DNA of 64,000 bases from Denitrovibrio acetiphilus DSM 12809 (GCF_000025725.1 NC_013943.1:1426001-1490000), one strand, 5' to 3'. Counted from the stretch's first letter, positions 25,054 through 34,730 are shown. Notes: generated from the letters alone by a model not told the origin. Translations and numbers: made by a program.

Positions 25054-27183
25054 CTAGCTTATCTGTATTTTATGCAGGTGGTATTTAAGTTCGTTTATTG
25101 CGTAAGGGCTTACACTGAATTCTCTGTATCCCATGTCTATCAGCTTAGTAAGCATTTCGGGATCAGCAGCCATCTCTCCGCATATTTCAACGGGTATTCC
25201 TATCTCATTTGATTTATCCAGAATACGTTTGAGGAGGTTTATAAATGACTGGTTATCCGGTCTGTAAAGTGAGCTGACTTTCGGGTTGCCCCTGTCCAGA
25301 GCAAAGAAATACTGAAACATATCATTTGTCCCGATGCTGAAAAATGCACACTCTCCTTTGAACTGATCAAGCTGATATATGAGCGAAGGTATTTCGAGCA
25401 TAACACCGATGTCCGGCATGTTGAGCCCCTCTTTTTCTGCTATGTCCTCAGCTATCTTTTTTACACGGAAATACTCGTTGGCGTCAGCCACAAAAGGCAC
25501 AAGGATGCGAACTGTGTTGTATTCACCATGAAGTCTGATAAGGGCTGTCAGCTGATCTTCAAGCATAGACTGATAGTCTGTCAGAAGCAGCCGGACACCC
25601 CTGTTGCCGAGAGCAGGGTTATCTTCGAACGCTTCGTAAGCTGATTTTTTATCTGAACCGATATCAAGAAGCCTGAAGACAACAGGCTTATGCGGAAAAG
25701 CTCTGAGGATACCTCTGTATGTGTCCATGCGCTGTTCAAGGCTGCAATTCCCGTCTCTCCCCAGATAAAATATCTCTGTCCGGACAAGCCCTATTCCGTC
25801 CGCGCAGAAAAGTTCAGCTTTTTCAGAATCCAGCACACTGGAAACATTTGCATAAAATTTTATTTTAGAGCCGTCCTTCAGGACAAAATTACGACAGGCG
25901 TATTCTTTGTCTTCATCAGGCAGTTTTTTAGAAGTCATCTTCTGTTTATATTTTTCAACTGTTTCAGGAGAAGGGTTAAAAATCACATGTCCTTCATATC
26001 CATCAACAATAACTCTTTCACAGGTTTCTATCTTGTTATGTATGTTTGCAACGCCTGTCACAGCAGGTATTTTCATACTTTTCGCAAGGATGGCAGTATG
26101 GCTTGTGACACCGTCTTTTTCGGTAACAAAGCTACAGACACGTTCGAGATCCAGAGTTGCTGTCTCCCCAGGTGTCAGCCTGTCAGCAAAGATAACGCTG
26201 TTGTCTCTAAGGTTTGTTTCTTTCGAAACAGCGCCGAGGTGGGAGAGCAGTCGGAAAGCAATATCCTCAACATCCTGCGCCCTTTCACGAAGGTATGCAT
26301 CATTTATAGAACGAAATCTGTTTATATATTTATCAGCAACATGCCGAACGCTGAAGGATGCGCTTTTATTTTTCTTTTTGATATGAAGTTCTATGTCGGC
26401 TCTGAATGTAATATCATTCAGCATCAGCAGGTGCGTTTCAAAGATGTTTGAGGCAATCTGCTGTCTTGACGAATCCATCTTTCCTATCAGTTCTTCAAGG
26501 TCTTTTCTGGTGTTTTCAATAGCTTTATTAAAAGCCTCAAGTTCCTCTTCCGGTGAATCATGCTGATTGGTTTTTTCGACCAATTTCGCCATGACAATAA
26601 CTGGCTCACCAAATGCTATCCCGCTTGAGAGAGGAACACCGGTTTCTATACGCTCTTCGTTACTGTCATAGACCAGTTCACCCTCTTCGTGATGCATAAG
26701 ATAATGCCTCAGCACCAGTCCTGAAACCTGTGCGGCAACAGCACGAAGCAGTTTTCTGAGCATGTCGGTATTGCGTTTATTTTTGCGGAACTGAAATACC
26801 AGAACGCCAAACTCATGTGCTCTGCTCCGCAGCGGGATGCCTATGAAGGTGTTATAAGGTTCCTCGTTTATTCCGGGGAAATAGTGAAAACGCTCATGTG
26901 TTGTGGCATTTCGTATAAATGTATAGTGGTCGTTAGTGTACGTGAGCCCCGTAAGACCTTCGTCAAGCCCAAGGGAAACACTGCCGACAGCGCCTTCGCT
27001 CAGCCCTTCTGTTGCAGCTAATACAAGCCTGTCTCTTGCGGCTCCTCCGAGAAGGTATATAGAGCAAACATCACTCTCTATAGCTTCTTTAAGGAATCTG
27101 GCGATTTTCTGAAGTGTAGTGTTGGTGTCGTCAGCATTCAGAATAATATTGCTGATGCCGAGCAGTAATTCTATTTTTTTCAT
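25054..27183 (-). CDS. ptsP: Nitrogen-type PTS enzyme I (GAF-EI)
   Basis: The protein has 709 residues. An N-terminal GAF domain (1-150) is followed by enzyme I: HPr-binding helical region (about 180-330), phospho-His362 (KDGVTSHTAILAKS), and a C-terminal PEP-binding TIM barrel with LVRTEIFYLGR, GNRGVRLL, FFSIGTNDMFQYFFALDR and catalytic Cys in VEICGEMAAD. It autophosphorylates from PEP and passes phosphate to NPr, linking carbon/nitrogen status to regulation. The GAF domain is the hallmark of EI-Ntr, which senses glutamine and 2-oxoglutarate in known cases. No HPr or EIIA gene is in the window. The ribosome site is weak. Confidence 0.92.
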   Translation of the reverse strand: MKKIELLLGISNIILNADDTNTTLQKIARFLKEAIESDVCSIYLLGGAARDRLVLAATEGLSEGAVGSVSLGLDEGLTGLTYTNDHYTFIRNATTHERFHYFPGINEEPYNTFIGIPLRSRAHEFGVLVFQFRKNKRNTDMLRKLLRAVAAQVSGLVLRHYLMHHEEGELVYDSNEERIETGVPLSSGIAFGEPVIVMAKLVEKTNQHDSPEEELEAFNKAIENTRKDLEELIGKMDSSRQQIASNIFETHLLMLNDITFRADIELHIKKKNKSASFSVRHVADKYINRFRSINDAYLRERAQDVEDIAFRLLSHLGAVSKETNLRDNSVIFADRLTPGETATLDLERVCSFVTEKDGVTSHTAILAKSMKIPAVTGVANIHNKIETCERVIVDGYEGHVIFNPSPETVEKYKQKMTSKKLPDEDKEYACRNFVLKDGSKIKFYANVSSVLDSEKAELFCADGIGLVRTEIFYLGRDGNCSLEQRMDTYRGILRAFPHKPVVFRLLDIGSDKKSAYEAFEDNPALGNRGVRLLLTDYQSMLEDQLTALIRLHGEYNTVRILVPFVADANEYFRVKKIAEDIAEKEGLNMPDIGVMLEIPSLIYQLDQFKGECAFFSIGTNDMFQYFFALDRGNPKVSSLYRPDNQSFINLLKRILDKSNEIGIPVEICGEMAADPEMLTKLIDMGYREFSVSPYAINELKYHLHKIQIS

Positions 27184-27237
27184 ATTTTACCGAGCACGAT
27201 AATAGCAGATAGTTTATCTGTCTGCAAGCCAACAAAA

Positions 27238-28020
27238 CTATACAAAAACAGACTCGTCAGTGTCTAAAAATTTGCATAGTGCTGGTATTGCAGGAGAAAC
27301 ATCTACTGAATATTGATTCACATAGAGTTCAACATGTTGACGGATCACGTCATCATCAAGCTCCATGGCGTTTTCTCTGATAAATGGGAGCACCAGGTCA
27401 TAGTTATTTTCAGCGAACTCAATGGATTTTCTGATGGTATAAGTTATCTTTTCTGCCTCAGAGAGGATGCTTTTCGAAATCACTATACATCCAAGTGGAA
27501 TGGGTGACTTGAATTTATCTTCGTACATTTCACCAAGGTCGCACAGCTTGCTGAGACCCATCTGCTGATAGACAAAGCGTCCCTCGTGTATCACAACTCC
27601 TGCGTCAACCTCGCCGGAAATTACTGCCGGCATAATTTTATCAAAACGAAGCTGTATGAAATGAAAATCTTCACCGAAAAACATTTTAAAAAAACGAAAT
27701 GCGCTGGTGTTTACCCCGGGAATTGCAATCCGTTTAAGAGAGCTTATATCCCTGTTCTCTTTGCTGATAACCAGAGGACCACACCCGAAGCCCAAGGCTC
27801 CTCCGGTTCTGAGTATTTTATAATTATCAAGTATTTGAGGCACAACCCCATAAGATACTTTAAGTATATCCGAGCTGTTTTTTATAGCCATACGGTTCAG
27901 AACTTGAACATCATCCATAAAGGGTACAAACTTATGCTCAGACTTGATCTGTTCGGTCAGCATCGCACCAAAAATATAAGTGTCGTTTGGACACGTTGAA
28001 ATTGCTATATCTATCTTCAT
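27238..28020 (-). CDS. mqnD: 1,4-dihydroxy-6-naphthoate synthase (menaquinone, futalosine route)
   Basis: The protein has 260 residues, with a periplasmic-binding-protein-like fold but no signal peptide. MqnD signatures: ISTCPNDTYIFGAML at the N-terminus, VSYGVVPQIL, and GFGCGPLVISKE. It converts cyclic dehypoxanthine futalosine to 1,4-dihydroxy-6-naphthoate, a late soluble step of the alternative menaquinone pathway. No other mqn gene is in the window. It starts 1 nt after the mlaD stop, so it is co-transcribed with the lipid transporter. MqnA is a related alternative, but the N-terminal motif favours MqnD. Confidence 0.85.
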   Translation of the reverse strand: MKIDIAISTCPNDTYIFGAMLTEQIKSEHKFVPFMDDVQVLNRMAIKNSSDILKVSYGVVPQILDNYKILRTGGALGFGCGPLVISKENRDISSLKRIAIPGVNTSAFRFFKMFFGEDFHFIQLRFDKIMPAVISGEVDAGVVIHEGRFVYQQMGLSKLCDLGEMYEDKFKSPIPLGCIVISKSILSEAEKITYTIRKSIEFAENNYDLVLPFIRENAMELDDDVIRQHVELYVNQYSVDVSPAIPALCKFLDTDESVFV

Positions 28021-28021
28021 A

Positions 28022-29659
28022 TTAATTCGGCATTGGGGTCTTGCCCAGCAGATATTTCAGATCGTCATCACGGAATTCCACACCGGCTCCCACAAACCAT
28101 GAGTCAGTATCGCTGTTGAGAAAATCGTCATAACCACCTGTGATAAAGAGATTTTTATAGAACTTATATTTAAGTCCCGCTTTCATGTGTACTTCCCTGT
28201 CTTCATCTTCATCAGGGAAATCATAGGCGTCTAATTTGAAAACAAACTTATCTTCAAGCTCTTCTGTTGCAGTAAACGGATGGTAGTCGAGACCTATTCC
28301 CGCTTCGGATTCTTTCAGCCCTACACGGAAAAAGAAATTGTCCCAGAACCTATGCGCATACTGGAGCGTCCAGAGCATAGCATCCGGGTTCTGTTCCTCT
28401 TTCTCTTCATAATATGAAAGAGAGTCTTCACCGCTTGCTGCATTGCTTCCATGGGTTGGTTCTCTATGAATACTGGTATTTGTTGTTTCCGTGGTACCGT
28501 CCTGATCACTGGAAAGACCTAAGAGATAGTATCTCTTTCTTCCGGGGGTGATCTTCACCTCAACATGCCCTTTACTGTTGTCAACCTCGCCATATCTTTC
28601 TGCGGAGAAAGCCAGATCAACTTTGAATTGGTCGATTTTACCAAGTGTATCACGAAGTCCGGTAAGAGCACCGTTCAGGTTGTCTACCGTATCTTCATCA
28701 TTAACAAGGCGTCCTATGGTTCCTTCACCACTGTTCACCTTGCCTGTTATTTCATTAAGATTATCAACTGTCTTGCCCAGTTTGTCTGAAACTTCTGCAA
28801 TATTTTCGATCGCTTTTTTGAGGTTTTCTTTCTGAGAGCTCATAACCTCGTCCACATCATCTGTTATGCTGCGTACATTGCTTGCGATCGTCGGACCGTC
28901 ATTCTTAAGGCTTTCGGTAACTACACGAAGGTTTTCAGATATCAGAGGAGTCTGGGCTTTAAGGTCGGTTGTTATGGCATTAATATTAGCCATAATATCA
29001 TTTATATTCTGAGTATTGGCGACAGTTATTTCACTGAGTTTTGTTGTGAGAGTTTCCATGCTCATAATGATTGTGTCGATACGCTGTTCATTATTTTGAA
29101 CCAGCTTATTAACACTATCGGTTATGTCGCGGATGTTAGATATTGTCACAGACATATTTGCCTTTGCCTGATCAGTTGCGAGCACTTCCCTCAGAGAAGC
29201 AGTAATAGCCTGAACATCATCCGCTATGCCGCCAAGCTTATTGGTAAGCTGGTCAATGTCTGTCCCTTCGTTCCCTTGTGTGAGTATATCACCGTCTTTC
29301 AGGATGCCTTGTGCAATATCACCGTCAAGCTGGAATTCTGCATATTTTTCACCGAGAAAACCTTTGGAACGGACGAGAACTTTAAGATTTGCCGGCAGTT
29401 CATACTGATCGTTTATCAGAAGTTCAGCAACAGCCTTCCTATTTTCGAGTTTTATTTCTCTGATTTTGCCGACTTCAACACCGCTGAATATAACCGGAGA
29501 ATCTTTTGTCAGCCCTGCTGCATCATTTAAGATAGTTGTGACTTTTACCCCGGCAGAATCTGAAAAGGAAAAGTCAACAAGCCTGAGCGACATTGCGCTG
29601 ATTAAAAGGAGGCATCCAACAACAAACACCCCAACTTTTGCTTCAAGTCCGAAATTCAT
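28022..29659 (-). CDS. mlaD: MlaD/MCE lipid-transport protein with predicted beta-barrel C-terminus
   Basis: The protein has 545 residues, about three times the length of E. coli MlaD. An N-terminal membrane anchor (about 9-27, VGVFVVGCLLLISAMSL) and an MCE domain (about 38-115, with AAGLTKDSPVIFSGVEVGKI) are followed by a long helical, Asn/Thr-rich coiled region (150-320). The C-terminal 330-545 region alternates aromatic and polar residues (WTLQYAHRFWDNFFFRVGL, FYKNLFITGGYDDFL, SWFVGAGVEF), as in outer-membrane strands. It probably binds phospholipid in the periplasm and may bridge to the outer membrane. It lies just after mlaE and mlaF. Confidence 0.85.
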   Translation of the reverse strand: MNFGLEAKVGVFVVGCLLLISAMSLRLVDFSFSDSAGVKVTTILNDAAGLTKDSPVIFSGVEVGKIREIKLENRKAVAELLINDQYELPANLKVLVRSKGFLGEKYAEFQLDGDIAQGILKDGDILTQGNEGTDIDQLTNKLGGIADDVQAITASLREVLATDQAKANMSVTISNIRDITDSVNKLVQNNEQRIDTIIMSMETLTTKLSEITVANTQNINDIMANINAITTDLKAQTPLISENLRVVTESLKNDGPTIASNVRSITDDVDEVMSSQKENLKKAIENIAEVSDKLGKTVDNLNEITGKVNSGEGTIGRLVNDEDTVDNLNGALTGLRDTLGKIDQFKVDLAFSAERYGEVDNSKGHVEVKITPGRKRYYLLGLSSDQDGTTETTNTSIHREPTHGSNAASGEDSLSYYEEKEEQNPDAMLWTLQYAHRFWDNFFFRVGLKESEAGIGLDYHPFTATEELEDKFVFKLDAYDFPDEDEDREVHMKAGLKYKFYKNLFITGGYDDFLNSDTDSWFVGAGVEFRDDDLKYLLGKTPMPN

Positions 29660-29670
29660 AATATGCTCCG

Positions 29671-30429
29671 TTATATGATATTGATCGGTCCCTCTCTGGA
29701 AGCGGAAAAGAACTGCTTCACATAAGGGTTATCAGTATTTTTAAACTCATCAGGAGTGCCATAGAGCACAACCTTGCCATCGTAAAGCATAGCTATATGG
29801 TCAGCTATTTTAAGCGTACTTTTTATGTCATGGGAGATAACGATTGATGTTATCCCCAGCTCTTTCTGGGTGTCATTTATAAGATTGTCCACCACGTCGC
29901 ACATGATAGGGTCAAGCCCTGTTGTGGGCTCATCGTAAAGTATTATATCCGGCTCAAGGGCTATGGCTCTGGCGAGTCCCACCCTTTTTTTCATTCCTCC
30001 TGAAAGCTCAGAGGGCATCTTATCCTCAATTTTACTAAGCCCTACAAGGCGTAGTTTCTCTGTAACTATCCTGTCAATCTCATCTTTACTTTTTTTAGTG
30101 TGTTCCACCAATGGGAAAGCGACATTTTGATAAACGTTCATAGAATCGAACAGTGCAGCATTCTGAAAAAGTATGCCGAATTTCTTCCTCATCTCCATCA
30201 GTTCGTTTCTGCTCATAGAGGTTAGATCCTGCCCGTCGACATATATCTTGCCGGATGTCGGAGGCATGAGCCCGCAGAGCTGTTTCAGCAGAACAGACTT
30301 ACCTGTTCCCGAAGGACCTATAATATAAGTGATAGCGCCTTTTACCACTTTCAGGTTTATCCCCTTGTGGATTTTGTGCTTTCCAAAACTTTTGTGCAGG
30401 TCGATACATTCTATTGAATATTCCATCAT
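29671..30429 (-). CDS. mlaF: MlaF-type ABC transporter ATPase
   Basis: The protein has 252 residues. Walker A GPSGTGKSVLLKQL, Q-loop FQNAALFDSM, signature LSGGMKKRVGLARA, Walker B DIILYDEPTTGLDP and the switch His (VISHD). The SMNVYQNVAFPL segment after the Q-loop is typical of MlaF/Ttg2A ATPases. It powers the MlaE permease and MCE protein in moving phospholipids between membranes. It lies 5 nt after the mlaE stop. MlaB and MlaC partners are not in this cluster. Confidence 0.93.
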   Translation of the reverse strand: MMEYSIECIDLHKSFGKHKIHKGINLKVVKGAITYIIGPSGTGKSVLLKQLCGLMPPTSGKIYVDGQDLTSMSRNELMEMRKKFGILFQNAALFDSMNVYQNVAFPLVEHTKKSKDEIDRIVTEKLRLVGLSKIEDKMPSELSGGMKKRVGLARAIALEPDIILYDEPTTGLDPIMCDVVDNLINDTQKELGITSIVISHDIKSTLKIADHIAMLYDGKVVLYGTPDEFKNTDNPYVKQFFSASREGPINII

Positions 30430-30434
30430 CCGTC

Positions 30435-31205
30435 CTAAAACATAAATGCTGTAAGTATATAGTCAAAAACAAGTATTAGTATACAGGCAAGGACAACAGA
30501 TTCTGTGGTGGATTTCCCCACTCCTTCTGCTCCGCCGGTTGTCATATAGCCTTTGTAGCAGCCCACAAGAGTTACTATTCCGCCAAACACAAACGCCTTC
30601 ACCATTCCGCTGAAAAAGTCTGAAAACTCTATATATTGATACATATAATTAAGATAAAGGGTTTTGTTGATCCCGAGAACAGTAATGCTCACCAGAAAAC
30701 CGCCAACCATACCGCAGAAAACCGCAATGGCATTCAGCATAGGCATAACGATCAGTCCTGCAAGTATTCTCGGTACAAAGAGGTATTGTACGGGGTCCAC
30801 AGCAAGCGCATTAAGCGCATCAACCTGCTCTGTCACTTTCATAGTCCCGATCTCAGCAGTGATAGCAGAACCGGCTCTGGCTGCAACCATTATGGCTGAC
30901 AAAACAGGTCCCAGCTCTCTTGCCATGCCAAGAGCAACAACTGTACCGACAATTTGTTCTGCACCGAATTTATGAAAACCTATATAACTCTGAAATGCAA
31001 ACACCATCCCTGTGAAGCTCCCCGTCAGAATTATTACAGAGAGAGAGTTTGCACCTATGAATTCGATCTGTTTGATCAAGAGCCTGAGCCTGAACGGGGG
31101 GACAAAGATGAGCCTGATTGTGTCGAAGAACATCAGTGACATACTGCCGGTGGCGTTGATAAGCCTTACTAAAGGGTTTCCGAAAAATTCAAAAAACTTT
31201 GTCAC
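30435..31205 (-). CDS. mlaE: MlaE-type ABC lipid transporter permease
   Basis: The protein has 256 residues with five or six membrane helices. MlaE family stretches are clear: FVFGGIVTLVGCYKGYMTTG near the C-terminus, MVAARAGSAITAEIGTMKVT and EQVDALNALAVDPVQYL, the loop that docks to the ATPase. It sits in the inner membrane and passes phospholipids to or from the MCE protein. It is the first gene of the mla group and starts 11 nt after the alr stop. Confidence 0.93.
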   Translation of the reverse strand: MTKFFEFFGNPLVRLINATGSMSLMFFDTIRLIFVPPFRLRLLIKQIEFIGANSLSVIILTGSFTGMVFAFQSYIGFHKFGAEQIVGTVVALGMARELGPVLSAIMVAARAGSAITAEIGTMKVTEQVDALNALAVDPVQYLFVPRILAGLIVMPMLNAIAVFCGMVGGFLVSITVLGINKTLYLNYMYQYIEFSDFFSGMVKAFVFGGIVTLVGCYKGYMTTGGAEGVGKSTTESVVLACILILVFDYILTAFMF

Positions 31206-31216
31206 ACAGTCACCTT

Positions 31217-32302
31217 TTAATCTATGTATATTCGGGGTATTCTGTTCTGAATACCTGTAAGTATTTCGTAAGAAATCGTTCCCGCCATCTCCGCAAGCTC
31301 GTCAGCGTCGATGCTGTCGCCAAGCACTTCAACTTTCAGGCTGCCGTTAAGGTTAACACCTGTGAGGTCAACCATCATCATATCCATACAAACATTTCCG
31401 ATAACAGGACATTTAATGCCGTCTACAAAAACATGGCTTTTGTTTGAAAGGCATCTGGGGTATCCGTCTGCATATCCTATAGGGACAACGCCTATCGCCA
31501 TATTTCTATCAGCGTGAAACTTTCTACTGTAACTGACCGCATCACCCTTTCTCAGATATTGGATCTGAACAATGCGGGAATAGATACGCATCACTTTTTC
31601 CAGTTTAACATCATACCCGCCGTCAAGATACCCATATAGCATAATCCCCGGTCTTGTCAGGGAAAATTTATTCTCATATCCGGCAATACCTGACGAGTTG
31701 AGTAAACTTGTATGGCATCTTATCTTATTTTTAGCAATAAAATTATGGAATTCTTCTATTTGATTGTAAGTATATTCCCTATCTGTATCGGCGGATGACA
31801 AGTGGCTCATTATATGGATAGGGCGCAAAGCGGGATAGGCTGATGAAAACTCATACCAGCTCATGTCAGTTCTGAATCCCAGTCTGTTCATCCCTGTATT
31901 GATTTTTACTGTAACATTCGCATGGAGGTTCTTTCTTTGTAAAAATTCATTATATTTCGTAGCGGTATCGTTGTCGTTTATTGTGAAGATAATGTTGTGT
32001 TCATATGCTTCTTCATAAAAAGTCTCATCTATATAACCCAGCACAAATATTGAAACGCCTTCACCGAGATGCTCCCGCAGAATTATAGCCTCAAGGATTG
32101 TGGCTACGGCAAACTTTGTGCAGTTATGCTTCTGATATGCATATCCACACATCTCAAGCTCTCCGTGGCTATAGGCGTCAGCCTTCACAATAGCGATAAT
32201 GTCTGTTCCCGAGAGCTCCCTTGCTGTTTCAATGTTTTTGCCGAAAGCACGCAGATCTATCTCCGCATAGGTGGGACGCAGAGCTTTAAGCTTACTGTTC
32301 AT
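31217..32302 (-). CDS. alr: Alanine racemase
   Basis: The protein has 361 residues from ATG 32302; the frame is open further upstream but runs inside the prfB end. PLP-lysine Lys40 (AIVKADAYSHGE), MNRLGFRTD, catalytic Tyr context (AVSYSRKF) and SLTRPGIMLYGYLDGG are present. It makes D-alanine for peptidoglycan. The canonical loop KANAYGHG reads KADAYSHG here, a tolerated variant. The start overlaps the prfB stop by 11 nt, which suggests translational coupling; the ribosome site is weak. Confidence 0.92.
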   Translation of the reverse strand: MNSKLKALRPTYAEIDLRAFGKNIETARELSGTDIIAIVKADAYSHGELEMCGYAYQKHNCTKFAVATILEAIILREHLGEGVSIFVLGYIDETFYEEAYEHNIIFTINDNDTATKYNEFLQRKNLHANVTVKINTGMNRLGFRTDMSWYEFSSAYPALRPIHIMSHLSSADTDREYTYNQIEEFHNFIAKNKIRCHTSLLNSSGIAGYENKFSLTRPGIMLYGYLDGGYDVKLEKVMRIYSRIVQIQYLRKGDAVSYSRKFHADRNMAIGVVPIGYADGYPRCLSNKSHVFVDGIKCPVIGNVCMDMMMVDLTGVNLNGSLKVEVLGDSIDADELAEMAGTISYEILTGIQNRIPRIYID

Positions 32303-33407
32303 CAGTATTGATACCTGCTGTATGAAGTAGATACGCCCGGATAAAAGCATCAAGGTTTCCGTCCATAACAGCATCCACATTCCCTGTTTCGTGTCTGGTA
32401 CGGAGGTCTTTTACCATTTTATAAGGGTGCATAACGTATGAACGTATCTGGTTACCCCACCCTATTTCGGTTTTAGTGCTTTCGAGTTTCTGTTTTTCTT
32501 CGTTTTTCTTATCGATTTCCAGCTCATATAATCTTGATTTGAGAATTTTCATGGCATGAGCTTTGTTTTTATGCTGGCTTCGTTCAGACTGACAGGTAAC
32601 AACCGTACCTGTGGGGACGTGTGTAATGCGCACAGCAGAATCTGTTGTGTTAACGTGCTGTCCGCCCGCACCGCTCGCCCTGTAGGTATCTATGTGAAGA
32701 TCGGCTTCACTTATATCTATTTCTATATCGTCTTCTATTTCCGGCATAACAAATACCGCAGCAAAAGAAGTGTGTCTTCTGTTCGCTGAGTCATATGGAG
32801 AGATACGTACAAGTCTGTGAACGCCTGTTTCACCTTTGAGGTAACCGTATGTAAAAGCACCTTTGATATTTATTGTGGCATTTTTTATACCGGCTTCTTC
32901 CCCTTCCATATAGTCGAGGATGTCACATTTATATCCATTTCTTTCGGCATAGTGGGTATACATCCGATAGAGCATTGCAGCCCAGTCGTTTGCTTCTGTA
33001 CCGCCCGCACCGGAATTAATAGTAATGATTGCATTGTTCCCGTCGTTCTGACCGGAAAGAACAAGCTTCAGCTCGAAATGAGCAATAGTCTTTTCAAGGG
33101 TGCGTATAGAGGTCTCAATGTCGGCTTCAACCCCCTGCTCTCCCTCTTTATAAAGTTCGATGAGCACTTCAGTATCTTCCAGAAGCCCTGTCAGCTCATG
33201 CCACTCTTCGAGCTTCTTTTTATTTATAGCCTGCTCTTTCATGAGAACTTTTGATTCTTTGCTGTTCCAGAAGTTCGGGTCACTCATGGAGAGGTTATCA
33301 ACTTCAGATATCGCTTTCTTCAGCTCATCTTCATTCATAGCTGTTCTGAAGCTGTTTATATCTTTTTTCAGTCCGTCCAGTTCATTAATAATGTCTTCAA
33401 TAATCAT
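32292..33407 (-). CDS. prfB: Peptide chain release factor 2
   Basis: The protein has 371 residues in a single uninterrupted frame. The GGQ motif (SGAGGQHVNTTDSAVRITH) for peptidyl-tRNA hydrolysis is intact. The stop-codon recognition tripeptide is SPY (RISPYDSANRRHTSF) instead of the usual SPF. The first about 30 codons contain no CTTTGA-type slippery stop, so the autoregulatory +1 frameshift of E. coli prfB is absent. It reads UGA and UAA. It lies between pmbA (6 nt upstream) and alr. Confidence 0.94.
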   Translation of the reverse strand: MIIEDIINELDGLKKDINSFRTAMNEDELKKAISEVDNLSMSDPNFWNSKESKVLMKEQAINKKKLEEWHELTGLLEDTEVLIELYKEGEQGVEADIETSIRTLEKTIAHFELKLVLSGQNDGNNAIITINSGAGGTEANDWAAMLYRMYTHYAERNGYKCDILDYMEGEEAGIKNATINIKGAFTYGYLKGETGVHRLVRISPYDSANRRHTSFAAVFVMPEIEDDIEIDISEADLHIDTYRASGAGGQHVNTTDSAVRITHVPTGTVVTCQSERSQHKNKAHAMKILKSRLYELEIDKKNEEKQKLESTKTEIGWGNQIRSYVMHPYKMVKDLRTRHETGNVDAVMDGNLDAFIRAYLLHTAGINTDEQ

Positions 33408-33413
33408 ATTGAT

Positions 33414-34730
33414 TTAAACTCCGCTGACAGTCATTTTGTCAAATAATGTATCTGATGCAGTAATATTCCCGAAAGTCCGGCTGTTGTCAAACACCTCTAT
33501 CGTGCCGGAGAGCAGATCTGCGAGATTGCCTGACAATACTGCTTCTTTAAAAGGGTGAACAGATGTGCCGTTTTTATAAAGTATACCAGACACTCCTACC
33601 GAAAAGTCCCCACTGATAGGGTCTGCGGTATGCATCCCCATAACTTCAGTTATTTTAAGATAGTCTTCAGCATCCGGTGTTTTCTCTGCTGTGGAGGGGG
33701 CAAGCAGAACATTTGTACTGGTTACAGAGATGTTGCCGCCGTTTCCTATAGCTCCTCTGGCATTATTTGTCATATCAAGAGCTTTCGCTGTATAGCTGTT
33801 ATGCAGGTAATTCTGGAGTATCCCATTTTGAAAAATGCTGACACTGCCGCTAGCCTGCCCTTCATCGTCAAATATTCTGGAGCCAAGCCCAGTTCTCAAA
33901 AGTGGATTATCAATCATAGTAAAGTTGTCAGATGCGCATTTACTGCCTAGTTTTCCAGTCAGCATACTTGTGCCTTTGTAAACGCTCTCACCATTAATCA
34001 GTTCAAGCAGCAGCTCCATAAAATCAGCCATGACAGAAGCTGAGAAAAGTATATTATACGACCCCGTACTGATACTTTTGGCTCCGAGAAGAGAACATGC
34101 ATTTTCTGCGGCATATTCCCCCACCAGTTTATGACTCAAAGCGCCGAGTTTTGTGACTGAAATCTGGTCGTATGCATCCCTTTCCTCGCCGCCTTCCTCT
34201 GCTATCAGGTATGCAACGGCAGAAAAAAAAGTTTTGCTGCGAGAGACCACAGGTCCTGCGGTGGAAATGATTACTGTTTCTGAAAATGAAGCATCGACAG
34301 CAGACTGCTTAACGGCTTTAACACGTTTATCGGCAGCCGTTGCGGCAGATGTAATTTCTTTAGCAATGTCTGTGAGATCGCTGAGGGTGACAGTGTCAAA
34401 AGCGGGATCACAAACATCCAGATCACCTTCTGTAGCTGAATAATCAGGAATGAACCTAAACTCATCGGCAGGCAAGCTGTTTATTGCAACTTTGTAACTA
34501 TCCAGAAAATCTGCAACAGTCCCCGCATCTGCACCTGTAAAACCGCATGAAACCACACGTCCGTCTTTAACAGCTCTCGCTATTAACTTAGTATCCACGG
34601 CATAGTCAACTGTTTCTGTTTCATATCCGTTAAGTTGCACGCTCTTCGACCGTCCACTCTGAATATGTATGGAAATATCGTCATAGGACGAATTGAATCT
34701 GTTAATTATATTTTCAATTTCATTTATCAT
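33414..34730 (-). CDS. pmbA: PmbA/TldE-family metalloprotease subunit
   Basis: The protein has 438 residues, the family's normal length. TldD/PmbA features: an N-terminal beta/alpha domain, central LVGEYAAENACSLLGAKSI, then LTGKLGSKCASDNFTMIDNP, FDDEGQ and LDMTNNARGAIGN towards the C-terminus. In E. coli TldD/TldE cut modified peptides and antitoxins; PmbA (TldE) lacks the metal-binding motif. The HExxxH motif of TldD is not visible here, consistent with the E subunit. Its partner tldD is not in the window. It overlaps the acetyltransferase gene by 4 nt. Confidence 0.9.
   Translation of the reverse strand: MINEIENIINRFNSSYDDISIHIQSGRSKSVQLNGYETETVDYAVDTKLIARAVKDGRVVSCGFTGADAGTVADFLDSYKVAINSLPADEFRFIPDYSATEGDLDVCDPAFDTVTLSDLTDIAKEITSAATAADKRVKAVKQSAVDASFSETVIISTAGPVVSRSKTFFSAVAYLIAEEGGEERDAYDQISVTKLGALSHKLVGEYAAENACSLLGAKSISTGSYNILFSASVMADFMELLLELINGESVYKGTSMLTGKLGSKCASDNFTMIDNPLLRTGLGSRIFDDEGQASGSVSIFQNGILQNYLHNSYTAKALDMTNNARGAIGNGGNISVTSTNVLLAPSTAEKTPDAEDYLKITEVMGMHTADPISGDFSVGVSGILYKNGTSVHPFKEAVLSGNLADLLSGTIEVFDNSRTFGNITASDTLFDKMTVSGV

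Noticed and set aside
25690-26451. 253-codon frame opposite ptsP
   Set aside because: Antisense shadow; the ptsP motifs lie on the other strand in full register.
32303-32380. Longer N-terminus for alanine racemase
   Set aside because: It would lie inside the prfB coding end and lacks family similarity; the start at 32302 gives the normal N-terminus.
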